DNA of 64,000 nt from positions 124,001-188,000 of the forward strand of contig JAIYAP010000044.1 in the NCBI GenBank assembly GCA_027488935.1. Reading direction: 5' to 3'. Each line of letters starts with the position of its first letter. Positions within the stretch are counted from its first letter, which is position 1. Of this stretch, positions 57,858 through 64,000 are shown piece by piece. The stretch is from Saprospiraceae bacterium. Its GTDB lineage: Bacteria > Bacteroidota > Bacteroidia > Chitinophagales > Saprospiraceae. The notes beneath the pieces were generated by a model, which saw only the letters and a list, made by a program, of their open reading frames with translations, searched no databases and had not been told where the DNA came from. A program made the position numbers and the translations under genes.

Positions 57858-59379
57858 ATTCCTTGTTTTCGTATTGCTTTTTAAGAAGAGGTCTGTCTAC
57901 TTTACCATTCAGGTTATACGGCATAACTTCTAATTGAATCATAATATTAGGATACATAAATTTGGAAACTCTGTCCTTTAACTCTTTAAGAATGTATTTA
58001 TTATCCGCATCTTTCCCCTGGTATACTAAAACGATTTTCTGCTTGTCATGGTCATAAAAGCAAATGGAGGTCTCAATTTTATCCATGGAATTCACCAGAA
58101 TTTCAATTTCTCCCAATTCCACCCGCTGACCCATGTGTTTTACTTGATTGTCCTTGCGGGACAAAAACATGATTTGCCCAAATTCATTATATTTTGCCAG
58201 GTCTCCTGTCCGATATAGCGTATCTGGAAAGTGGGAATGCGTTGGGTTTTGGCAAAAAGCCTCTCCTGTTTTTTCTGAATTGTTGTAGTATCCCAAGGCA
58301 AGGCAACAGCCCCGCACACATAATTCCCCAGTTTCTTCTCCTTTTACAACTTCATTGTTTTCAGTAAGTAAAAGGATTTCCGTGTTCTTGAATGGAATTC
58401 CAATTGGAAGCACCTCCTCATCGGAAAATGCTTTTTCAATTATGTAATAGGTGCAAACCGAGGTAATTTCTGTTGGACCGTACAAGTTTACAAATCGAGT
58501 ATTGGGTAGAGTGCGCCTCCAGTAATTCAATACTTTGTTATGCATCACTTCACCAGAAAACATTACTTGTTTTAGGGTGTCAGGCTTTTTATCTGCAAAA
58601 GCATCAGCATTTGCCAATAATGCTATGGCAGATGCTGACCACATGATTGTATCAATGCTTTTATCAAGTATAAATTCCACCAATTGGCCCATCATCATAA
58701 AATAGCTTTTGGGGATTACATACATCGTGGCACCACAACTCAAAGAACTGTAGATATCCTTAATGGATGCATCAAAGTAAAAAGGATTTTGGTTCCCCAA
58801 AACATTATTTTCTTCGAATCCAAATGTGTTAACCAGGTTATCGGTCATATCAATGACCGACTGGTGGCAAGTTATTACGCCTTTAGGAATGCCTGTAGAA
58901 CCAGATGTAAAAGTTGCGTAAAGAGGGTCACGGTCAATAATGCTCCTTCGGATCTTAAGCAACTCCAATTCTTCATACCCATACTGAATAACCTCTTCAT
59001 AGACCAAAGTCAACAGACCAGGTGCTACGGATTCCGCAAATGCTTTGTCTTGCCGTAAAACGAGCGTTGCCAACGGATCAAGTGTCTGAAGGATCAGTTC
59101 GATACGCAACTTGGGCATCTGAATATCAATCGGGACATAAAAGTTGCCACTGTATGCTACCCCCAAAAAGCAGACCAAGCTCTCGATATTGCGATCGACA
59201 AATACAACGATGGGTTTGCGTCGAGCGCCATCGGTTTGTTTGAATAGCGCGTATCCAATATTTTTTGCAAGATCTGACAGATCCTGATAGGAAATATGCC
59301 TTTTATCGTCTGCAAATGCAACTTTGTTCGGTACACGTGAGACCGAATTTTCCAGGTATTCTAAAACATTGTACTGCAT
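57847..59379 (-). CDS. AMP-forming acyl/amino-acid adenylating ligase
   Basis: 510 residues of the ANL superfamily. Core blocks: YATFTSGSTGIPKGVITCHQ (P-loop A3), NLYGPTEITSVCTYYI (A5), YRTGDLAKYNEFGQIMFLSR and KDNQVKHMGQRVELGEIEIL (A7-A8), and NLNGKVDRPLLKKQY with the A10 lysine. The set of motifs, and NGKVDRPLL at the end, resemble amino-acid adenylation domains and DltA (D-alanine-carrier ligase). It activates an acid as acyl-AMP and loads it on a carrier, here most likely the ACP two genes downstream. The substrate pocket residues were not decoded. It overlaps the formyltransferase-fold gene by 11 bases. Confidence 0.9.
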   Translation of the reverse strand: MQYNVLEYLENSVSRVPNKVAFADDKRHISYQDLSDLAKNIGYALFKQTDGARRKPIVVFVDRNIESLVCFLGVAYSGNFYVPIDIQMPKLRIELILQTLDPLATLVLRQDKAFAESVAPGLLTLVYEEVIQYGYEELELLKIRRSIIDRDPLYATFTSGSTGIPKGVITCHQSVIDMTDNLVNTFGFEENNVLGNQNPFYFDASIKDIYSSLSCGATMYVIPKSYFMMMGQLVEFILDKSIDTIMWSASAIALLANADAFADKKPDTLKQVMFSGEVMHNKVLNYWRRTLPNTRFVNLYGPTEITSVCTYYIIEKAFSDEEVLPIGIPFKNTEILLLTENNEVVKGEETGELCVRGCCLALGYYNNSEKTGEAFCQNPTHSHFPDTLYRTGDLAKYNEFGQIMFLSRKDNQVKHMGQRVELGEIEILVNSMDKIETSICFYDHDKQKIVLVYQGKDADNKYILKELKDRVSKFMYPNIMIQLEVMPYNLNGKVDRPLLKKQYENKEYAF

Positions 59380-59384
59380 TGATA

Positions 59385-60479
59385 TTATAATTCGCTTGCT
59401 GAACGGATAATCCCTTCTTCAAAAATGCTGTCGTCTTCGATTATGGGAAGGATATCTTTCGTGTTTATTTTTACCGAAAATACCCCCCAAGATAGTCCAA
59501 CCCCAAACCCATTAAACATCACATTGATGTCCTCTACTGGAGCATTCCCGTACCGGTCACATAATGTAAGTGCTGAAGATGCCCCGGAGGTATTTCCAAA
59601 CTTACTCAGCGTAAGTGGCATTTTCTCAACCGGGATTTTTAATTTTTTTGCTATTTGTTGCAAAATCAGCCCATTGGCCTGGTGAAAAGCAAAACAATCG
59701 TAATCATCCACACTTGTTTGTGTCAATGTCCAGTAGTCTTTGATTAACTTCGGAACATCCGTTATTGTGAAGGTAAATACAGAGGTGCCCTGCATGACAG
59801 AATGATGTAGGGTGCGCTCTATTCCATCATGGTAAATTTCAGGCTCATGGCTTGCATTCAAATTTCGATAACCACCCGCAGGGACCATCAAATAGCGATA
59901 CCCGTTTCCATCTGAGCGGAGCAGGCCTGTAACAGGTTCGATTTCTTCAGTTTTTTCCAACAAAATTGCCACACTTGTCTCGCCAACCAGCATGATTGAG
60001 GCCTTATCCTTTGGGTAAGTAGTTTTTCCGGCAGTATCTCCTACAATCAGAATGGCCTTTTTAATATCGGAATTTTGCATCATGGATGCAGCAACTTGAA
60101 AGCCGTAAACAAGGGATGAGCAACCTAAGTTGATGTCAAAAACAGCACAATCAACGGGAAGATCTAATCTTTTGTGTACGATAAAAGAAGAACCTGGTCT
60201 TCTATAATCTCCGCTGGTAGTGCCAAATATCAATAGTCCGATATCGTTTTTATCGATACCTTTTTCCGACAGTAGTCTTTGAGCGGCAGTATACCCCATA
60301 TCAGAGGCCGTCTGAAATTCGGTTGTCCTTCGGGTCTCCGAAATTCCGGTCATCTGCATAAACTTATCGACATCCTCGGACCCAAATAGTCCCTTATAGG
60401 ATTCGGTTTTAATAACTTGCTTAGGAATCACACTTGATATCCCCGCTATTCGAATGTTGCTGAATCTAAATACTGGCAT
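59385..60479 (-). CDS. 3-oxoacyl-ACP synthase III-like condensing enzyme
   Basis: 364 residues of the KAS III (FabH) type. Catalytic triad: C120 in VFDINLGCSSLVYGFQVAAS, H266 in DDYDCFAFHQANGLILQQIA, N296 in LSKFGNTSGASSALTLCDRY. N-terminal IAGISSVIPKQVIKTESY and the SEDVDKFMQMTGISETRRTT block are as in FabH. It condenses an acyl-CoA or acyl-ACP primer with malonyl-ACP. As it lies five bases from the adenylating ligase in a glycan locus away from other fatty-acid genes, it probably builds a specialised short acyl chain. A second possibility, a non-extending FabH-like acyltransferase, cannot be excluded. Confidence 0.9.
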   Translation of the reverse strand: MPVFRFSNIRIAGISSVIPKQVIKTESYKGLFGSEDVDKFMQMTGISETRRTTEFQTASDMGYTAAQRLLSEKGIDKNDIGLLIFGTTSGDYRRPGSSFIVHKRLDLPVDCAVFDINLGCSSLVYGFQVAASMMQNSDIKKAILIVGDTAGKTTYPKDKASIMLVGETSVAILLEKTEEIEPVTGLLRSDGNGYRYLMVPAGGYRNLNASHEPEIYHDGIERTLHHSVMQGTSVFTFTITDVPKLIKDYWTLTQTSVDDYDCFAFHQANGLILQQIAKKLKIPVEKMPLTLSKFGNTSGASSALTLCDRYGNAPVEDINVMFNGFGVGLSWGVFSVKINTKDILPIIEDDSIFEEGIIRSASEL

Positions 60480-60489
60480 GGCGTTATTT

Positions 60490-61134
60490 TTAGATGTCTA
60501 TTTTTCGTGCCGGATTACCAAAGTACAGGTAGCCGTCCTTCGTATTACGTACAATGTAACTTCCGGCTCCAATTCGAGTATTATTGCCAATTTTTACATA
60601 TTGTAATACCACTGAACCAACTCCGAAAAGGTTAAGGTTTCCAATTTGAACACCACCAGAAATTCGGCTTAAGGGCATGAATATATTAAATGAATCTACC
60701 TGGACATCATGCGCTAATGCTGAGATGCTATTAAACTGGTTAAAATCTCCGATTTCCACATCGCAAGAAAATGAACAGGCTCGAACAATTACATTACCCT
60801 TTCCTATCTTAAAGGAAGGTGGATCCGCAAAGAAGACATCCGGATGTATTAAGTTTGGATATTGGATCAAAGGGTTTTGAATTTTGTCGACTATCAGTTT
60901 AGTGGTTTTGGGTTGGCCGATTGCAAAAACGATAGCAATAGGCACGTTCCAAGCATTTAGGTCGTTAATATTGCCAAGTACCTTTCCAAAATGAGAAATG
61001 GAAGTCCCTTGATCGATACCATCATCAAAAAAACCTAATAATTCCCAGATAGGTTTTTTTTCATTGATTTTATTAATGATACAGGCAACTTCTTTGCCAA
61101 AACCGCCCGCTCCATAGATGGCAATAGGTGTCAT
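60490..61134 (-). CDS. Sugar N-acetyltransferase, PglD/NeuD type
   Basis: 214 residues. The N-terminal Rossmann-like half (PIAIYGAGGFGKEVACIINK, WELLGFFDDGI) is followed by a left-handed beta-helix of hexapeptide repeats (IGKGNVIVRACSFSCDVEIG, QIGNLNLFGVGSVVLQYVKI, GNNTRIGAGSYIVRN). This is the NeuD/PglD layout, which acetylates a 4-amino sugar nucleotide. Together with PglF-like and PglE-like genes further along, it fits UDP-N,N'-diacetylbacillosamine or a related diamino sugar. The usual active histidine of PglD is not obvious: the position after the first repeats reads NSISALAHDVQVD, which contains a histidine that may serve. Acyl donor could be acetyl-CoA or another acyl. Confidence 0.88.
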   Translation of the reverse strand: MTPIAIYGAGGFGKEVACIINKINEKKPIWELLGFFDDGIDQGTSISHFGKVLGNINDLNAWNVPIAIVFAIGQPKTTKLIVDKIQNPLIQYPNLIHPDVFFADPPSFKIGKGNVIVRACSFSCDVEIGDFNQFNSISALAHDVQVDSFNIFMPLSRISGGVQIGNLNLFGVGSVVLQYVKIGNNTRIGAGSYIVRNTKDGYLYFGNPARKIDI

Positions 61135-61176
61135 GTCTAATTTATTTACTACTTTTGAGTTAAAAAAGACGCAAGG

Positions 61177-61782
61177 CTAGTTTTCCCCCCTAAAGGGCTC
61201 AAAATTCGGAGCGCTAATATTTTTCCGGAGAAAAACCTTCAAAGTAGTTAGCCAAAGAATTTTAAGATCTAGCCCAAATGAAAGATTATCGACATACCAA
61301 ACATCTAATTCAAATTTTTCCCTCCATGATATGGCATTTCTACCATTGACTTGTGCCCAGCCAGTAATTCCTGGCTTTACTTCATGACGCCGAAACTGTT
61401 CTTTTGAATACAACGGAATGTATTTTTCCAATAATGGCCTAGGGCCAATTAGGGACATGTCCCCTTTAATTACATTGATGAGTTGAGGTATTTCATCAAG
61501 TGAAGTCAAGCGCACGAACTGTCCTACCGCTGTAATTCGCTTTTCATCAGGAAGTAATTTTCCATTTTCATCGCGTTCATCGGACATGGTTTTGAACTTT
61601 AAAATGGTAAAAATTTTGGCCTCCACACCAGTCCTTTTTTGAAGAAAAAATATACTCGCTCCTTTGTTGGCAATTCTTATTGCTGCCATAAGTAGCAAAA
61701 AAATAGGGAAAAGTATGATTAAACCAATCAAAGACAATGTAATATCAAGCATTCGTTTTCCTATATATCTGTAAAGTTTCAT
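61177..61782 (-). CDS. Initiating sugar-phosphate transferase (PglC-like), copy 2
   Basis: 201 residues, the short monotopic PglC type. RMLDITLSLIGLIILFPIFL with the re-entrant membrane helix, FFLQKRTGVEAKIFTILKFK, TSLDEIPQLINVIKGDMSLI, GPRPLLEKYIPLYSKEQFRR and KPGITGWAQVNGRNAISWRE are all family blocks, including the DE catalytic pair. It transfers a sugar-1-phosphate (for PglC, diNAcBac-1-P) to undecaprenyl phosphate on the cytoplasmic face. Followed in the operon by the PglD-like gene and preceded by the GT4 gene with a shared base. A second, longer enzyme of this type lies at 44454. Confidence 0.92.
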   Translation of the reverse strand: MKLYRYIGKRMLDITLSLIGLIILFPIFLLLMAAIRIANKGASIFFLQKRTGVEAKIFTILKFKTMSDERDENGKLLPDEKRITAVGQFVRLTSLDEIPQLINVIKGDMSLIGPRPLLEKYIPLYSKEQFRRHEVKPGITGWAQVNGRNAISWREKFELDVWYVDNLSFGLDLKILWLTTLKVFLRKNISAPNFEPFRGEN

Positions 61783-62912
61783 TATAGGTATTGAAATGCG
61801 TTTTCTTTGACGAAATTAACAGATGCCGCAAGTGCATTTGAAGAGTATTCCTGTCTTTTATCTGGATTTTGTTTCAAATCAAGGATAAAATCTTTCATAC
61901 CGGTTATATCTTCTTTAGAAAAACTTTTGCCACAGTCATAAATCTGCGCAAGTTTTGCAATTTCAGAATTATCAGGGGCAATGCACAACATAGGGCTGCC
62001 GGTGGCCAATATGTTATAGGTTTTGGAAGGAACGCTTAACAGAGAACTGGAGATATCTATGGTAACTACCGCAACATCCGCAGTAGCTAAGGAATAAGGT
62101 AATATTTCAGAAGGCTGCCATGGAAAGAATAATACGTTGGAAAGGTCATGTTTCTTTACTAACGATTTCAGTAAATCCTTTTTTTGTCCCTCACCTATCA
62201 ACACAAAACTAATATCTTTTTCTTGGCGCATTTCGATTGCCAAATCAATAATAGACTCTACATTATGGGTATAACCCATATTTCCAGAGTACATGACGAC
62301 AAATTTCTCTGAAAGATTATGCTCTAATGCAAAGATATTCGTAGACCGAGGAACCTGTTTGAATTGGCCAGATCCTGGCCAATTTGGAATCACCTGGATT
62401 TTGGATGCCTCTACATACAGACCAAGTTGTTCAGCCATGCCTTCGCTAAGGGTTATTACCTTTTTTACCTTTGCAAATATTTTTTTATTCGCTGATGCCC
62501 AAAGTTTATAAAAAAGGTTGTTTTCTTTAATTCCTACTGTTTTTAGCGCGTCCGGGTAGGTATCATACACAACAACCGAAAATCGATTCGGCAAAAACAA
62601 GGATGAAAGATATGCCATGGGCGGGTTGGTAAAATAAACCACTTCAAAATCCCGGTACTTAAAAAGTAAAGCAAAAAAAACCTGAGTAGATCCCCAAAAC
62701 CATGTCCATAAACGTTTTACCGTGCTCTCACGGTTGTAACGAACCATTCTTTGAATGCTTATTGCTGGAAGTAAATCTCTTTCCATCTTGCGAACAAATC
62801 CAGTCATTAAAACAACCTTCTCGTAACGCGTTGTAAATGCGTTCGCAATATCGATTGTGAGATAGCCTGTGTTTTGATTAATTAAAATAATTTTTTTCTC
62901 TGTTTTACCCAT
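61782..62912 (-). CDS. Glycosyltransferase family 4
   Basis: 376 residues of the GT-B fold. Seen: EVVYFTNPPMAYLSSLFLPN in the N-terminal domain, KVKKVITLSEGMAEQLGLYV near 150 (the GT4 hinge), VIPNWPGSGQFKQVPR, EKFVVMYSGNMGYTHNVESI near 205, FVLIGEGQKKDLLKSLVKKH, VLFFPWQPSEILPYSLATAD and YNILATGSPMLCIAPDNSEI near 300 with the donor-binding glutamate region. It probably adds a sugar to the lipid-linked intermediate made by the neighbouring initiating transferase. It resembles WbuB/FucNAc-transferase-like enzymes, but the donor is not known. It ends one base into the sugar-transferase gene. Confidence 0.9.
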   Translation of the reverse strand: MGKTEKKIILINQNTGYLTIDIANAFTTRYEKVVLMTGFVRKMERDLLPAISIQRMVRYNRESTVKRLWTWFWGSTQVFFALLFKYRDFEVVYFTNPPMAYLSSLFLPNRFSVVVYDTYPDALKTVGIKENNLFYKLWASANKKIFAKVKKVITLSEGMAEQLGLYVEASKIQVIPNWPGSGQFKQVPRSTNIFALEHNLSEKFVVMYSGNMGYTHNVESIIDLAIEMRQEKDISFVLIGEGQKKDLLKSLVKKHDLSNVLFFPWQPSEILPYSLATADVAVVTIDISSSLLSVPSKTYNILATGSPMLCIAPDNSEIAKLAQIYDCGKSFSKEDITGMKDFILDLKQNPDKRQEYSSNALAASVNFVKENAFQYL

Positions 62913-62924
62913 TACAACTATATT

Positions 62925-64000
62925 CTATAATGTATTTGTCAGTAAAGAAGACCTCTCTGATTCAATAAGTTGGCCCAACTCATTTGTGCTTAAAAATTCT
63001 ACATCTGGCCAAAGATTTTGTATACTTTTAATTAATAAACGGAGGGATTTTATCCCTTTGTCCCGATTGGCAGGGTCAATAAAGCCAACATAGTTTACCC
63101 GGTGTGTTGAAATTAATGCAGGTTTTTTCCACCTGAAGGCTATCTCAATCTCCTTTAGACAATTACCTATCCAATCTTTTACATAGGAGTGCTCGCCCCA
63201 GGCCACGGGTTCAAAAAAGCAATTGCGCACAATGCATATTTGACCTAATGAATTTTGCTTACCAAGCCAGTTAAGTTCTCTTTTAAATGATCCGTCGCCC
63301 AATGGGTAAAGTCTATTTTTAGAGCGGGTAAGGTACTTGACCCCAATATCGTTCAAAGTTGCTTCTAATTCTTTTGGTTCTTCGGCATTTGGTGCTATAA
63401 AGGCTAAAGGCTTATACCCGCAATATTTTTCAAACAAGGTTCCCGCCTCTTTTAAATACAAATGAAGTTGCTTGACCTCGTCTTTGCTTTCTGGGAATAA
63501 GGCGCCCAAATAATTAGGATAGGACTTGCCTTTAAAGGAGGACGCACCCACTGATTTATGGCTGAATGCTGTGCGCATGCCTTCGTCGCCGGTTTGAAGG
63601 ATTCTAAGGTAACGAACCACATTGATGTGCTCCCTTCCATGCAAGGCAGGCGAAAATAACTTTTCTTCAATTCCCTTTTTCCACATATCCAGGACTTTAT
63701 CATGCTTAGGGTATTCATTCAAAGTTTCTTCAAGCGGCTGAAAATAGTATTCTTCAAAGTTAGATGCAGCAATTTTATCAAAGTCAGGATTGCCCATAAT
63801 ACACATAGGGGTAAATACAGGGTGGTTGCCGGACTTATCTTTAATGTCACTTAGAATACTGAAAAGATCTTGAAGATCCTCGTTTGATTCTAAGGCATCT
63901 ACCGTGTCATAGTGTGTCTTAGAAACATCAAGTCCTACCGCTTGCATCCCTAAAAAAGCCTCGCGGTTATGCACTCTCACACTGCCCCAATCATCTGATT
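62925..64000 (-). CDS. Polysaccharide-deacetylase-like protein (5' part cut by window end)
   Basis: The frame is open to the window end and continues upstream. The visible N-terminal residues read SDDWGSVRVHNREAF, so the GTG at 63980 is internal, not a start. SDDWGS is the DD motif of the NodB-like metal site. Other features are ALHGREHINVVRYL near 115, PNAEEPKELEATLNDIGVKY, and ISTHRVNYVGFIDPANRD near 300, where a catalytic histidine would sit. About 358 residues are seen. Likely a glycan N-deacetylase or a related hydrolase acting on surface polysaccharide. It lies 12 bases upstream of the GT4 gene and may be the start of the operon, which extends past the window. Confidence 0.75.
   Translation of the reverse strand, partial: SDDWGSVRVHNREAFLGMQAVGLDVSKTHYDTVDALESNEDLQDLFSILSDIKDKSGNHPVFTPMCIMGNPDFDKIAASNFEEYYFQPLEETLNEYPKHDKVLDMWKKGIEEKLFSPALHGREHINVVRYLRILQTGDEGMRTAFSHKSVGASSFKGKSYPNYLGALFPESKDEVKQLHLYLKEAGTLFEKYCGYKPLAFIAPNAEEPKELEATLNDIGVKYLTRSKNRLYPLGDGSFKRELNWLGKQNSLGQICIVRNCFFEPVAWGEHSYVKDWIGNCLKEIEIAFRWKKPALISTHRVNYVGFIDPANRDKGIKSLRLLIKSIQNLWPDVEFLSTNELGQLIESERSSLLTNTL

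Noticed and set aside
63925-63980. GTG start at 63980 for the deacetylase-like gene
   Set aside because: The frame continues upstream with SDDWGSVRV, a conserved metal-site motif, so the gene begins outside the window.

Overview
The window looks like chromosomal DNA of a Bacteroidota bacterium, most likely of the Saprospiria (Haliscomenobacter/Lewinella-like). That is inferred from type IX secretion C-terminal sorting domains on several large exported proteins, TTG-N19/20-TAnnTTTG promoters, a futalosine-pathway hydrolase (menaquinone by the MqnB route), the CMP-Kdo enzyme of a lipopolysaccharide maker, and many outer-membrane barrel and lipoprotein genes. No rRNA, tRNA or CRISPR array was seen.

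Bases 1-30 kb are mostly housekeeping and envelope genes in short, often convergent or divergent units: a CRY-DASH tail, kdsB, a LysM/DPBB protein, a lipoprotein, ribH, DUF2461, a ScfR/RamB-type regulator, a giant PQQ-dehydrogenase-like exported protein, tpiA, a DUF3109 protein, trmD, mqnB, a methyltransferase, PAP2 and others. Embedded at 15.5-22.5 kb is the most unusual metabolic locus of this half: a LanB-like enzyme with only the glutamylation part of a lantibiotic dehydratase. It lies stop-to-stop against a TolC/HlyD/ABC export operon whose ATPase has lost several canonical motifs.

Bases 30-37.6 kb hold four tandem paralogous Asp-box/propeller proteins with T9SS tails plus a fibronectin-III/T9SS protein. 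Their 3' ends are almost identical, and three of the four carry the same inverted-repeat element just after the stop codon. An unrecognised 506-residue protein follows on the other strand.

Bases 39.5-64 kb, almost all on the minus strand, are a surface polysaccharide locus running from 64 kb down to 39.5 kb. It has a polysaccharide-deacetylase-like protein, a GT4 glycosyltransferase, two initiating sugar-phosphate transferases, a PglD/PglE/PglF-like set for a diamino-sugar of the bacillosamine type, GDP-mannose dehydratase, and an MBOAT/SGNH O-acylation pair. Inside it sits a compact acyl-assembly module: adenylating ligase, two free acyl carrier proteins, KAS III, two SDR reductases, a formyltransferase-fold protein and an MBL hydrolase. 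I infer that this module builds an unusual acyl group to decorate the glycan. A UPF0175/DUF3368 toxin-antitoxin pair, a possible orphan antitoxin and an inserted DUF4143 ATPase interrupt the locus.

Intergenic DNA is rich in hairpin-forming repeats of several families: TTAGTTG heptamer arrays, CACAGATT long inverted repeats, and palindromes with cores such as GACTTC-GAAGTC, CCCCTGACT and GGTGAACC. Several begin exactly at stop codons and probably act as terminators, mobile hairpins or both. The sugar and acyl genes near 51-53 kb and 56-62 kb look AT-richer than the housekeeping DNA. A hand count gives 20 G+C of 60 at 52381-52440 against 34 of 60 at 40261-40320, which would fit transfer.
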